Shown: positions 25,835 to 39,376, counted from the first letter of the stretch. The stretch: 64,000 bases of DNA from Nautilus pompilius (GCA_018389105.1 JACATO010002453.1:111067-175066), one strand, 5' to 3'. Numbers and translations are program-made. Notes: generated by a model not told the origin, from the letters alone.

Positions 25835-26288
25835 GAAAAACAAACAACCCAATATAATCTAACCTTTCCAAAGAAGCGGTCAGTCTTCGACACCTAAGTT
25901 CACAATATTAGAAGAAAGATAAGTTCAAAAAATATAAAAGTAAATAAAATAATATGGTAAACAAAATAGAAACGTTTTCCTAACAAGGATAAATTAATGT
26001 AGATATATTCTATTTTCAATAGTATATTTAGATAATAACTTTATAATGGAAGAACTGCAATCCAGTCGCTTTATTTGACATGTATCCTGGAGGGAATAAT
26101 TAATAATTGCCGAGCATACTCTACCAGTTAAATATTGATGGAGAATTAGCCAGGCTATAACGGCAAGACGTTACCATTATTGGTTTTTAAGAAAACTCCC
26201 ATAATGCAGTATATACGCCGGACTTTGGGTCTTGAACCCTTTGTGATCCGCCCGATATTTGGAAATACTGATCGCCTGACTTTGCAAC

Positions 26289-26433
26289 TGTTTCAACCTC
26301 TTGAAGAATAAAAACTGAATATTTACGGAAAGTGGGTACTGATCCTGACAGAGTATTCCCGTATATATGTTTCCACGGTTTGGCGGGGTCTAGGACACCC
26401 CTACCCGTAAATATATGGATACGCGCCTCAAAC
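26289..26433. mobile_element. Palindromic MITE-like element, copy 2
   Basis: Shares with copy 1 the core ATATTTACGG, then CTGACAGAGTA, then CCCGTATATATG, with scattered substitutions. Its own ends are imperfect inverted copies (CTCTTGAAGAATA at about 26298 against GCGCCTCAAAC at about 26423). A further CCCGTAAATATATGG lies at about 26404-26418. Two diverged copies 500 bp apart show that this is a repeated family and not a chance hairpin. Confidence 0.55.
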
Positions 26434-28394
26434 ATAGCTGGATAAATAGCACGGAATGTTGTGACTACATATGGCTCAGAAACAGGCTCTCGGTGTTTTA
26501 GGGAAAAAATTCACTGGGATTTCGGTTTTAGCTATTACCGGAAAACAGCTGTCAACAGAGAGTGGAGAGTTCAATTTCCATTTCCGTTTAGTCAATTCGA
26601 AGTAAAACAAAACCTTGCAGGCTGCCTTGTGGGCGAAGACGGCATGGAATCTGAGCCGAATTTCAATCCACCGATAATGCGACGGCGCGCGGGTCGTGCT
26701 AAAGCTGATTGTCGATAGAGAGACTAAAGCTAGAACTTTGACCGAATTCCCCATTCCCCAGTATTTACGGTTAATCAAGGCCGTGAAAGGCTACTAGGAT
26801 CCGAGTTTAGTCCGCGGAGGTGGGCTCGCTTCTCTGCGAGCACCGTATTCTCGGAAAGCCTCCTTAATTACATCAGAGAGGATCTCGTTTAGCGAAATCT
26901 CCAAATATCGACACGCTAACGTGTGCATCCTCTTTACGCGAGTGCTGACGACCTGTTGCGGACGCGCACTGACTTTGTTAGCTCTTTTCGACAGGTGTCT
27001 TCCCGTAACAAACGGATTTACCTCACCGATGGGTACGTAACGTTCTTGCAAAAACATCCTCGAAGTCTCACAGCAACAACTGCAAACCTGACGTCTGTCT
27101 TTTGTGCGTTACTATTCTTTAAAACTAAATTTCTTTTTAATAATTACGATAACACAACAAACATATTCCGGTAATGCCAATCAAAGGTATTTTACACCTG
27201 GATCTTTCTTATATTAAATTTATAACATTCGTACAAACACCACCGACTCATAATTCAATACCGTCAGCAAGACAGGTAGCACGTGACTAACGCCTTTCCT
27301 TCCTTCATTGTCCCTAATTGCACTAATTTTTCAGACAAACAAAAAGAGCCTCAAACAAACTTCTTTATATGTGTCTGTATTTATAGCCGTTTCAGATCTG
27401 ACTAATTTTACTTTCACTTAAAATCTAATAAATTCTTTATTTTTTTGGTGTATTTAAAATTGGGTTTCGAATATTTGCGTTCATTTTACTTATTGTTAAT
27501 TCGTGTCTCTGAGAGGAGACTGAAGAAGAATCAGAGGGTATCCACACTACGAATATTTACTTCGTGCCGGCTCCAGAGTAACCGAACCTCGTGTAGTCAC
27601 GTGGTTCACGCGGACGCTGCCTCGGTCAACGTGCTCTACTCTTACAAGGCATTGAAAAAAAAACAAAGATTGTTAGCGAATTTATAGTTTGAACATAGCA
27701 TAGTATTTACTCACGGAGGGAATAATCGCTTCTCTCAGGTTGTGGTTCTGATGGCCTGTAGCTGCAATTTCCAGTTATTTCTCTATTTGCTCTATAAGAT
27801 ATTGTAATATCATTAGTGATTAAAGACAATATCTGTAGAACTTTCATTCTTCATCCCAGCAAAGGAAAAATAAAAGTTAAAGACGGTAACCAGCGTACAG
27901 CTGGAACAGAACTCTGTGATCAAACAAACACAAAAACCATCATCTTTCATCTCGGAGTTATTTAAACCTAAGCATTTTCTCTAACAACCGAAAAACAGCT
28001 GAATAGTTCTCCAATACTTAAATTATATAGTCAAACGGTTTCTCTCTATCTTTTTCTCTTCGTAAAAAAAAACAAAAAAAGGGAATTAAAATACTCAAAA
28101 TCTTTTTTATTTCCAAACTCTTAAAACTTAAATCACGTTCACCAGTAGATCGGAGACCCTGAATTGGAAGCAACGTTAAAAGTCCCTTTAAATTATCCTG
28201 TTAAATCGACCTAGTTGAAATCTGAAAGCAAAATGCATTTTTTTTTCAAAATATAATATGACTTTTCATCTAACAGAAACCGATCTGCAGTTCAAACCTT
28301 TGAATTTTCTTAGAGCAAGAACGTATTAATTTCAAATGGAGCGCGATGATCTTGAAGTCGCCCTGCCAACCTTACATCTTTTTCTTTTCTAAAG
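26434..28394. other. Gene-free stretch
   Basis: Opposing open frames at 26461-26718 (plus) and 26476-26778 (minus), and at 26794-27057 (minus), show no recognisable motifs. 26760-26960 is GC-richer and could be an unidentified repeat. Nothing else was seen. Confidence 0.5.
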
Positions 28395-28507
28395 AACTCG
28401 CCCAGGTCGATGTGCAGCGATCAGGTAGCATCATCCTCCGTGTTCGTCGCACAGATGTTTATACAGGGAAAGAGAGCAACAACGATGACAAACTGCCCGG
28501 AGCTTGA
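28395..28507 (+). CDS. Candidate terminal coding exon, product unknown
   Basis: A strong acceptor (CTTTTTCTTTTCTAAAG, ending at 28394) is followed by an open frame. It includes LAQVDVQRSGSIILRVRRTD, then a polar tail ending NDDKLPGA and a stop at 28505-28507. The composition looks protein-like: mixed, with no simple repeat. No upstream exon was identified and the frame is only 37 codons, so this is a lead only. Confidence 0.18.
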
Positions 28508-28772
28508 GGAGTAATGACGTTAAAAGGTTAAACTATATGGACAGCAAATATATATATATATATATATACAATATCCTTGATAAGAATCCTCACGAACTGC
28601 GAAGTTTGGAGTGAAAACTCAGGAGGATTTTTCTCACTCACTCACACACACACACACAACACCTGCGCGCCAAACAGAGGCTCAAGGTGATTTATGAATA
28701 GAAGACCACTCATGATTCTTCCTTCCATTGTCTGCATAACTTAAAACAAGTTTTTTTTATTAAATCTTGGTA

Positions 28773-28849
28773 TGACGTCATAATTCAGTATTTTAAAAGG
28801 GCGATGACGTCATGATCGGAAGAAAGGCTACCTACCGCTCATGACGTCA
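28773..28849. promoter_or_regulatory. Cluster of three perfect CRE palindromes
   Basis: TGACGTCA occurs at 28773-28780, 28805-28812 and 28842-28849, outside any simple repeat. Spacings are 32 and 37 bp, near three and three-and-a-half helical turns. In animals this palindrome binds CREB/ATF-type bZIP dimers. Three perfect copies in 77 bp of otherwise unremarkable DNA suggest an enhancer or promoter element, or a decayed copy of the window's TGACGTCA minisatellite that has lost its GA tracts. Confidence 0.45.
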
Positions 28850-29110
28850 CATTCGAGTGTCTATTTGAGAAAGTAGGGGTCAGGTGTTTCATTACTTTTA
28901 TTAGTTTGGAATATTTTACTTAACTGGAATCAGAAAAAAAATACAAGTTTTAAATGCCTTTTATTTAAAAATGATTATTTCTTTAATTTAATTTTAATAG
29001 AGAGATTAAATAACAACTAAAGTAGTGCGTGTTAGGTATATATTTTTAGTTATAATTTATCCTGGATTACTATCTTTATGATAGAAACAAATACACAATA
29101 AACAAGAGAG
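28850..29110. other. Gene-free stretch
   Basis: AT-rich; nothing recognisable. Confidence 0.6.
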
Positions 29111-29111
29111 G

Positions 29112-29174
<63 letters not shown>

Positions 29175-29253
29175 GAGAGAGAGAGAGAGAGAGATTGGAG
29201 AGAGATGGAGAGAGAGAGAGAGAGGATGAGAGGGAGAGGGAGAGAGAGAGACT

Positions 29254-29297
<44 letters not shown>

Positions 29298-29318
29298 GGA
29301 GAGGGAGAGAGAGAGACT

Positions 29319-29364
<46 letters not shown>

Positions 29365-29412
29365 AGCGAGAGAAGAGAGAGAGAGAGAGATGGAGAGAGA
29401 AGAGGAGAGAGG
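29111..29412. repeat. (GA)n microsatellite/minisatellite
   Basis: About 300 bp of GA with dispersed interruptions (ACTGGAGAG, ATGGAGAG, ACTGAGAG). No TGACGTCA is present. Open frames on both strands (Ser-Leu, Arg-Glu) are artefacts. Confidence 0.95.
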
Positions 29413-29965
29413 ACGGCTGTTGAAATCATAATTCTACGAAGCTGAACATAATTATTCCATCTATAAACATTTCAAATGCGGCAGGAATGCAATTTTATAT
29501 TTACCAGCACAACTGTAAAACAAATTTAAAAAAAACAATCTTGATTTATATTTGGTGTAATGCTTATACTTAATTTAGCATTGTATTGCGATAGATAAAC
29601 TACCATTCATCTTATGATGTGCTCTTTGTCATGCTAAATGTATCAAAATCCTTATTGGTTTCATAGCAGCAAACTGGAAAAATACTACCTTCACCTTTTC
29701 AGGCTAACAAGTCTCATAGATGTACAGTCTTTGTTTAATCTCTCTCTCTCTTTGCGTGTCAAGATCACATCGCCTTCTCAATGCGAACATTAATTTCAAA
29801 ACCCCTTGACATTTCCCGCAGGCAATTTCTGAATAACCAAAGCTCGTTTTTTTTTCTTTCTGTTTTTCTTTCCCTCATGCTTTAATTGCATACTGATACC
29901 CAATGAATTCATCAGTGATGGAGAATATTACACTAATATACCACGAAGTTGCTTGATTTCCTTCT

Positions 29966-29971
<6 letters not shown>

Positions 29972-29999
<28 letters not shown>

Positions 30000-30000
30000 G

Positions 30001-30036
<36 letters not shown>

Positions 30037-30045
30037 CTCCTCTCC
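29972..30045. repeat. (CT)n microsatellite
   Basis: CT run with a CGCT interruption and a CTCC-rich right edge. Confidence 0.95.
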
Positions 30046-33000
30046 GCCACCCCTCTCCCCTCCTTCTCAACCTTTCCAAAACATATTTGGGGAAGCTCTT
30101 CCATGATTAATTCTCTTATCCTCTTCTCAATAAACTTCACAAAAATCAATGCTGAAAACGAACTTTCGAGATCGAAACATGGAGAGGAGAAAACGCTTTA
30201 CGGAGTTAATTGAATCATTTCCTCTTACAGAAAATTTGCGTAGATCTCCTTCTCTCTCTGTTCCTTCTCAAAGACGTAGATAGAAAGAGCTGTATGTCCC
30301 CGCAGATAAAAATTATAGATTGGAGTTATTGGAAACACAAGGGTGTAAGTTTAATACTAATTCATTTTAATAATTCACTATTCATTATTTCCAAATACGA
30401 TAATAACAATACTTAGGAATTATATACATATATAGTTTTTCACTTTGTGATCAGAAGTGCCAATTTATGCAATATTGCCGCGAGGTTGCAGCATTTGGAT
30501 AGAGATGAAGGCGGCGGCGATAGGAAATAATGCAATTCAATCTCTTACTTCTCTACTTGAAAAAAGGGATTTCCAGTTTTCAAGTATTCGCGTGAAAGCA
30601 ATTACATACTAAACAAGTGCGCTCAGTTTCGATAGTCTGCCATAGAGGACGCTCTGAAGATAAGCTGTGACATCCAGTAATATCGCTGGAGGTGGGCGGA
30701 GCTTGGGCAGCATTATTTGGCAAGAAGATACTTGACTAATGAAATACAATGTTTCGTTGTGTGTGTGTGTGTCAATGAGATAGAGAGTATGGATAATGAA
30801 TGGTTTCGATAGAATTATCTACACGTGACAGAAGACAATCCATACGTCAGCTCTTTTCTACGAAAACACATCTGAATAGTCGGACATTTTCCACGTATAT
30901 TCTGATATTCTGCTTTTTTTGTTTGTTGTTGCTGCTGCTGCGGTGTCTGGATGCCAAATAAGCTCGCTCGTGTGTACGCGAAACAGCTGTAAGAAATTTA
31001 GATAGAACTCTTCATCACTATGCTGAATGGATGGATGACAGACAGGTAGCATTAGCAGGGAAGTTGCTAGCGGAATTGGTGCCGAGCGACGCCTGGAAGA
31101 AGGGACAGAACGACTGCCAAACGGATTCGGTCACTTTTGTCTTTTGTAGTTTCACTGTAGAGTTAGTTCTACGAAATGCCCAGATCTGCTTTAAATTACT
31201 TCTCGACGAAGAGAGTAATCGTCATCTTTAATGGCTGGTATAAAGATCCAAAAGACCACCTTAACGTGGCATTTTTGTAGCTATTAAATACGAAAGATAG
31301 GCTTTGAGTTCTGTATATTAGTCAATGGCGTTCAAGCAGAAATTAACAAACCCATCTGATCGAGTGTCAGTCTCAATCTAGAATCTCTCTTTGGGTCGCT
31401 AACTACATTCAACAGACCAACCGCGCGCTTTTTAAAATTTAATATGATGAAAGCTTTCAGATAGAACATAACGATTAGCGACAAATTAGTACATCGATAG
31501 TACATTTGATCTGATTTTTAACCGAATCAATGACATTTTGTAAATATTTACACCGAGTCTTCAAACAGAGTTAGAAAGGATGCTTATAAACGGATTTTAC
31601 CGTGTCCAAGACCCCGACTTTCCGCACCCTCACCACACTCCGATTTCTGTTTCTTTTACAAGTTTTTACCATTCTTTCTAAAAGTCTAAAACCGTAGAGA
31701 ATGGCCGCTACGTGCGCGTTCACCACTGCCGGCATATCACCAACAAGTGGATAGGTAAAGTTTGTCTTGTATTACTATCATTATTCGCTCTCACGGACGA
31801 ACCAAAAATAATTAAATATTAAAAAAAATAATAATAATACAGATTATTCTTCGGCTACAGAACCGAGCGGATCTAGATCGGTCGGAACAGTTGGTTGTCT
31901 GGGTATTCGAGATTCCGGATAAACGGAAAAATTACCGAACACTAAGATGAATACATAAGTAACTGCAACACACCGTTTGAATATTCCCAAAATAAAATTT
32001 GTTTAAATATAAAGTTTTCTTCAGTTAATTACTGATGGTGAGATGTTTTTACTTTGTTTTGTTGCCCTTAGTCGTCTTCTCCAGACAACGTAATCGTCGA
32101 ATACTTATTTTTAACTGCTGCATAACGTCTCGAGGTGTGCCAGCACTTCTACTCCTACATCACAACCGTCTACGTCTTGTCACTCGTTCATGTCTTCCGT
32201 AGTTCGCTTCTCTCTGAAAGCCCGACTATCAGATAAAGTAAGCCGACAGAGTCCAGTACTGTCTCAGGTGTAAATCTAATTAAAATATATATCTTCTATA
32301 AATTCCTGTGAGCTGTTAAAAAATAACAATAAAACCGGATGTGCTACAATGACGTTGGGAAGGGGTTATTCCCCCTGCGCAGTTACTGTCGAATTCCATG
32401 TTAGCACTGGAAGTATTTAAATTATTCCTGGTCTTGAATCCTGAATCCTCTCTCTTCATTTTCTTTAATTAGCACGCAGACACTTCATAAGCAGGATTTA
32501 GACACAACGACACCCCGAGTCCGTGGTTGTATACACTAACGATAAACAGCTTCGTCCATTTCTTCATCGGCTGTCGTGAATATCCTTATGTCTCTGTTGG
32601 TGCCAGTTCCCACAAGAGATTCTGCTGTCGAATTATTCCCCGACTCCCCTTCTTCTTTGAACTTTTCAGTATCTCAGGAGCCGCATCCTTACCTTTGGAG
32701 TGCATGTATGCTCTGTGTCGGTGCAGAACTAGCCCATTGTTTTCAACAAAAACGTTATTTAAATAAGTAGAAATAAATTATTTTTAAATGATGAATAATT
32801 ATATACCTGCAGCAAACAAAGATTCTATTCGGCTGGTTTATATTGCTAAGAAACAAAATTCGCAAGCATATTTTTAACATGCAGTCCAAATAAGAGTGAG
32901 ATCAGGACATTCGAAGTTCGGATATGTGAGATTCTACTGTAACATGCGAAACACTGGGACAAATAATCTGCTAACTGTAGTTAATGTTTCCTAGACAAGA

Positions 33001-34937
33001 CCTGGATGTTACTGTTCATCATTCTAAAGAGTAAGCGCTGGAGGTAAGTAAATCTATTAATTCTGCGTTACAAAACTTGTATTCGCCAAATCCTTTAGAA
33101 TTATTAAAGGAGGAAGCAGACGGAATTCCTGAATGCGCCCGTACACGCTGTGTTAAAAAAGTTTATTTTTTTATTTTTTACTTGCTTGCAATCTCTGCCA
33201 TCTAATAATGGACGTGTACTGATAATTAGTGGTACACTCACCTTCGATTCTTAAGCAAAGAATCCATTAGTTTATCAATCACATTTTGATAACGGTATTA
33301 AATTACATGTCACAATGGCGGGCGGAGTGAGTTATCATAGATGGAGCGAAACTATGACAGTTGAGCCACACTACACAGATCACGTAGCAAACCTGATTAT
33401 ATTAACATTCCAAAACGCATCCATCACTTCCTCCGTCGATAGCTTAGAAGAACCCTTTGGCGTCTTTTGCGGGGAGGGGGAAACAAATCTGTTTTGATTA
33501 AATTCGCAAGCCCCTCTCTCTCTATATAAATATGCTGACCACGCCTCGAAATATACACATCGATAACTGCAGCCTCGGTCGGCTTCGCTTTCCTTCAGCT
33601 ACGACCGCTCGCCTTCCTTATGCTATTTTACCTGTTTGCCTGCTTCCCCCAGATTTACCGAACGCTCTATGCCTCTCTGCGGGACGGTCTGCTCACAGAT
33701 CGATGCGATGAGTGTTCATGTTTCTACAGTTGCAAAAGCGGAACTCTCCACATAGGGGCGTAAATGACTGAATCGGCAAACAGCTTCGATCAGTGAACAT
33801 TTGTCAAAATATTTAAAGATCGATGTTATTCCTTTTGCGGGTCTGTTGGGGGGGGGGTGTGGAAAACCCCAACTGTTCGTCGTGTCGTTTTACTTATTGT
33901 GCTAGTTTGTGTAGGGTCCCTTTATTATCATCGCCGAGTCAGCGTAATGTCATTTTTATGCATCCTTTTTTTTTTTTTTTAGATATTTTTACGTCTACAG
34001 CCCACCTCGTGAAAACAGGTGAACGATTTCTTACGCCTCGGACAGGTGTAACAGCCTCCGGCTATTAAATATCTATCCTTGCTGGCGTCTGCGAGGGAAC
34101 AATGACCTGACTCATCCCATTCCGGCGGTAGCCTACCACCGTCGTTGGGTTTAAGAAGGTTTCAGCAAGTTTAACATCACCACCCTCTCCTGAACAGAGA
34201 GGAAGAAACGCACTCCTTTTCGTGACGTTATCGTTGTGCACGGTACCGCGTGACGTTCATCCACCTGTCTCAGAGTTGTGCACATCGCTGTATAACGTTC
34301 AGCTGCGCGTCGCCGTTGAGACACACAGGTAGCGAGCTCCAAAGGCTTGGTAAAGGTTCTGTCTGACCTCAACACCTTATTTTTTTTTACACTTCTTCCC
34401 AAAAATTCCCTACACGCCAAAAATAACTAAAGCAAAATGTATTTAACTAATTTTATATGCGTTTTCCAATAGTCACGCGCTGCGTGTTTACGATTTAGTC
34501 AAGAAAAGAAACTTTTGCTGACCTTCCCTTGGAAAGAGTAAAAGGATACATGAGGATCTCAAAATTGTCCCGATTAACCCCCTCTCTACATATCGCCTCC
34601 TCCCTTTTGGCTGAAGGAAATCGATGAGCGAAAAAACTGGATCCCGCCGGTTATCTTGGAGTTATGCCTCGAGTTTGATGAACTTCGGGGTTCCACGGAA
34701 CATCCTCCATGTTCTTGTCTCCGTTCAGATTAAACTGGGGCTTCTATATTTTTTTTCTAACAGCAGCTGTGCGCACCGCGAGAGCAGCTTTATTTCGTTC
34801 TCACCGCCCTTTCTTTCTTTCTTTCCGGGTCCTATTTAGGGGGGCCCCCCGAACTGTTGGTATTCCCCTCCCTCCCTCCCCTAACACATGCACTTCGATT
34901 TTACCCGTATCTTCCAGCCACCACGTTTAAGGGAGGA
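30046..34937. other. Gene-free stretch of about 4.9 kb
   Basis: Contains a TG run at about 30757-30772, a TATA-like TATATAAATA at about 33523-33532 and an ATGGCGGGCGGAGTGAGT at about 33314 that resembles an initiation site followed by a splice donor. A T run lies at about 33967-33980 and a G/C palindrome near 34840. None is enough to call a gene. Confidence 0.45.
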
Positions 34938-34938
34938 G

Positions 34939-34983
<45 letters not shown>

Positions 34984-34995
34984 GAGAGAGATGGC

Positions 34996-35051
<56 letters not shown>

Positions 35052-35062
35052 AGAGAGCGAGT

Positions 35063-35095
<33 letters not shown>

Positions 35096-35130
35096 GGAGT
35101 AGAGAGAGAGGAGAGAGAGCGAGAGAGAGA
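34938..35130. repeat. (GA)n microsatellite/minisatellite
   Basis: GA tract with interruptions such as GATGGCGTTGAGAG near 34989-35002 and GAGCGAGTAGAG. The GGCGTTGAGAG piece resembles the GGCGTTAGTACAGAG element of the repeat at 39.95 kb. Confidence 0.93.
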
Positions 35131-36661
35131 CTGTTAATTCAGTGAAACTTTAAACTCCGCTCTGATTGATGGCAACATGGCTTCCGCCGCACCGAACGAA
35201 CCGTTGCTGTAACTCGAGACAAAGTCGATAATTAAACCGGAGTAACTTGAACATCCACGCCATTGGCAAGAAAAAGAGTTTCCAGTCTCCTGAGGAAAAC
35301 AAAAAGCACTCCAAAATCCTCGGTTGTGAGAGAGTCTTAAGTACACTATCAAATCACAGACGTTATTATTATTATTTTCTTAATGTGACTGAAATATAGG
35401 GGCCAGGTACATTCTATCACAATAATACATTCAGAGTTGTAGATAGCAGCATATTTCTTAAAGATGTCGCATCCTATAAACGAAATCTTTCGCATTTTGC
35501 TTCATTAAAAACTTACAAGGAGGCAAAGGAATCCGTCGAGTCAATGAACAGTTAGTTTCTGAACCGATTTCATGGTCTTAAGCAGTTTCGTGGCGCATAA
35601 GCTGATATTTTCTACAGGGAGAATACGGGAGTTTAATTGTGTTTTAGAACTAACCTAAATTCTTGCCGGACAGGCAACTAACTATTCTACTACAAACTGA
35701 GGCTTACGATTTATTTTATTTCTGTTTCGGTCTCTCCTGGCAGGAAGGAGATTAAAATATATATATATATATGACGAGATGGAAAAAATTTAAGAAATGA
35801 GCTTAAGGCATCGTTTTACTGGTGCACCAGAAATGGCCTTGTATTTCAATTGTTAGAGTTTGGCCAGTGAGATAGAACATTGAAAAGAGAAGTAGGAGAA
35901 AGGCTGAGTGGGGAGGAAGTGGTAGAAATAAAAAACCAGGAATCTTCTAGCAGATCAAAAGAATGGGCGGCTGGGACATTGTGTGAAGGTCTGGTTTCGG
36001 TTCTCGCTTGGATATGACTCAGTTTGGCGATCTGCAGTTCTTCTCGCTTTTCCTTAACAGTTAGTCCCGGCTGAGTGACTTTTCTCCTGGAGACTCCGGT
36101 TTCTTCTCACAGATAAACGCAAGATTTCTAGTAAGGATTTTCTGTGTTCTTGCGGTGGAGGGTCCCGCCGATAACTCTCGACTGGCTTGGGCTTGACCAT
36201 TACCGCTGAAAAGCTCTCAACCTTACCCAGGTAACATGTTTTGGTCACCAAAGCTGATGCCGTCGGTGCCCGTCCAGACTATCTTTTGTGAGATATCTTC
36301 AAGACCTTGGTCAGCAGTTCACAGAGTCTTAGCAAATGGTCTCCGGCTTATTTGATTAACTCCTAACGTCCAGGGTTTCTGGTTCTGCAGCAGAGTTTGG
36401 ACTGAGACGTTAAAGCTTTGATTCCAAGTTGCCATCAGTCACCGATATAACCTCTTTCTGATTGTTTACTAATTTGATTTATATCTGCTTCTTTGCTGTT
36501 TAAGTTTCATTTCAGCTGCTGGTTAACTGGAAATTGTTTGATCGATTCAGCTATAACAATTTTTCGAAATGCGAGCTGCTGCTTGGACACGTCTTCTTTC
36601 TCTTCCTCTTCCTCTTACCAAATTATTATGAGTTGGTTGAAAACGAGGCTAAGAGTTTGTG
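35131..36661. other. Gene-free stretch
   Basis: A TA run lies at about 35757-35771. The minus-strand frame at 36054-36251 is Lys/Arg/Pro-rich with an internal donor-like GGTAAGG but is unrecognised. Nothing firm was found. Confidence 0.5.
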
Positions 36662-36823
36662 TGAGAGAGAGAGACAAAGAGATGGAGAGAGAGAGAGAGA
36701 TAGATGATGATGATGATGATGATGATGTCAGTACAGAGAGAGGTGATGTTACTACAGAGAGAGAGAGAGAGATGATGATGATGATGATGATGATGTCAGT
36801 ACAGAGAGAGGTGATGTTACTAC

Positions 36824-36856
<33 letters not shown>

Positions 36857-36937
36857 GAGAGAGAGAGATGGTGATGGAGAGAAGAGATAGAGATGGAGGG
36901 AGAGACTGAGAGAGGAGAGAGAGAGAGAGAGAGAGAC
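36662..36937. repeat. GA minisatellite with (GAT)n and degenerate CRE units
   Basis: Two tandem units of about 75 bp. Each has (GAT)7, then GTCAGTACAGAGAGAGGTGA, then TGTTACTACAGAGAG and a GA run. The unit has the same layout as the 58.9-kb array, but the TGACGTCA has decayed to GATGTCA/TGATGTTA, consistent with C-to-T loss at CpG. Confidence 0.9.
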
Positions 36938-38391
36938 GTTATTTTACGACTCGTCATAATCCCTATTCTCCGGCCAAAGAAGTCAATCCAGTTTCTGTCG
37001 CCCCCACCAGGCGACGCTCTATTTAACGTCTCACTGCAACCGCGCCAGGTCAGTCAATTAGCGAGAGTGACTACTGAGATGTAAAGAAGTAGTCGCTAAT
37101 CTTCTAACTCCTCTCTTAGTCGCTGGCTTCTTTGACCCAGTCAGTATCTCCGACACAGCTGTCAACTGCGCAAGTTGTACGAATTAATCTTATCGAAAAC
37201 CTATCACCTTTCATCAAAACCATATTCTGCTGACCAGACAAGCTAAAGACGTTGCGGAAAGGCGGAATTCGCAGAAAACGAAGACACGTATGTCTGGCAC
37301 GCTCGTTAAAGGTGAGGTGAAGAGAGGAAGAAAGATTTTAAGTGAAGAGCACCTGATAAACAAACATGAATTTAAATTATAATCCTTTTTTTAATCGTCT
37401 GGTGGGCTTCGAATACACTATCGAACAAGATCGATACAAGTTTAATCAAAGTGCCAAACACTGAAGTTTAGCCGAAATTCTAAAATAATAAATAAATTTT
37501 TTTTTTTTTTTTTTTTACTTCTGATAGAATGAACATAGATAGACAAGTTAGGGATAAGTCTTTAATGAAGCTCACGTGTTTTGGACCCATCCAAGAACCA
37601 TCGGGTATTTTCTACTTGTTTACGGAACAGGTGAGAGGAGCAAAAAATACAGCCACAATCGGCGTGTCGGCTCTGTACCAAGACATCGCATGGCAACCGT
37701 TTTACCGATGAAAAGGGTTACCGTTGATGAGACTGAAAACACACAAAATGATCAGGGATTAGCGCATGAAGATTAACCGCCTGATTTCCCTGTTTTTCTT
37801 AAGGAAGTCGGTCGCCATCACCTTTGAAGAGAAGAGTAATATATAGAAAACAGCAACAACAACAACAGTTATAAAAAAAACAGAGAAGAAATTAGCATCA
37901 TTGAAAAGGGGGGGGACGTAACACGAGGAAAATCTAATCAGACGGTTTTTTTCTGTTTTAGTCTGATTCTTTATTCTTTTCCTTCGCCGTTAGCACGAAC
38001 ACAGAACACGCACAACAATAAGCCGGCCAGCTCATTATCCACAGAATTACTTCTTCTTTTCGCCATCAGTAAATGTGGCGAGCCACTCACTCCTATTATA
38101 GTAATTGTCGGCGCTTTAATTTCTTTCTTTTTTAAAAAAAAATATATAGATATATCGTTTAAATTCTGCCTCGTACAACCGGTTTTGTATTTTTTTTTTA
38201 CTTTTAAGACTCTGGGCTATGGAATCTTAACTGTCGTCTCTCACTCTGGTAATGCGAGATAATATGGTTCTCGCAAAACACGGAACCGAGGGATTCGCAT
38301 GTGTTGCGTGTTCGTTTACACGCGCGCGTGACTGATAATATGATCACGAAATTAAAATCACTCGACACTGAGTTCTACAATGACTTCCGGG
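36938..38391. other. Gene-free stretch
   Basis: T homopolymer at about 37498-37516 and CAACAA repeats at about 37853-37868. No supportable gene. Confidence 0.55.
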
Positions 38392-38946
38392 TCTCTCTCT
38401 CTCTCTCAATGAAATGACGTCATCCCTCTCTGTAATAATAACACCATCTCTCTCTCTCCATCTCTCTCTCTCCATCTCCTCTCTCTCTCTCTCTCTCTCT
38501 CTCAATGAAAGGACGTCATCCCTCTCTGTAATAATAACACCATCTCTCTCCATCTCTCTCTCTCTCTTCAATGAAATGACGTCATCCCTCTCTGTAATAA
38601 TAACACCATCTCTCTCCATCTCTCTCTCTCTCTCTCTCAATGAAATGACGTCATCCCTCTCTGTAATAATAACACCATCTCTCTCCATCTCTCTCTCTCT
38701 CTCTCAATGAAATGACGTCATCCCTCTCTGTAATAATAACACCATCTCTCTCTCTCTCGCTCTCTCTCTCTCTCAATGAAATGACGTCATCCCTCTCTGT
38801 AATAATAACACCATCTCTCTCCATCTCTCTCTCTCTCTCAATGAAATGACGTCATCCCTCTCTGTAATAATAACACCATCTCTCTCCATCTCTCTCTCTC
38901 TCTCAATGAAATGACGTCATATCTCTCTGTACTAACGCCATCTCTC

Positions 38947-38977
<31 letters not shown>

Positions 38978-39109
38978 TTCTATGAAATGACGTCATCCCT
39001 CTCTGTAATAATAACACCATCTCTCTCCATCTCCTCTCTCTCTCTCAATGAAATGACGTCATCCCTCTCTGTAATAACACCATCTCTCTCTCTCTCCATC
39101 ATCTCTCTC

Positions 39110-39157
<48 letters not shown>

Positions 39158-39306
39158 CTTCTCTCTCTCTCTCTCTCTCTCTATGAAATGACGTCATCCC
39201 TCTCTGTAATAATAACACCATCTCTCTCCATCTCTCTCTCTCTCTCAATGAAATGACGTCATATCTCTCTGTACTAACGCCATCTCTCTCTCTCTCTCTC
39301 TCTCTC

Positions 39307-39342
<36 letters not shown>

Positions 39343-39376
39343 ATGAAATGACGTCATCCCTCTCTGTATAATAACA

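Noticed and set aside
29900-29960. Second hammerhead core (TCATCAG on the plus strand near 29910; also near 59810 and CTGATGA near 18500 and 40240)
   Set aside because: None has a GAAA partner after a short stem, so only the 51.5-kb site has the full core.
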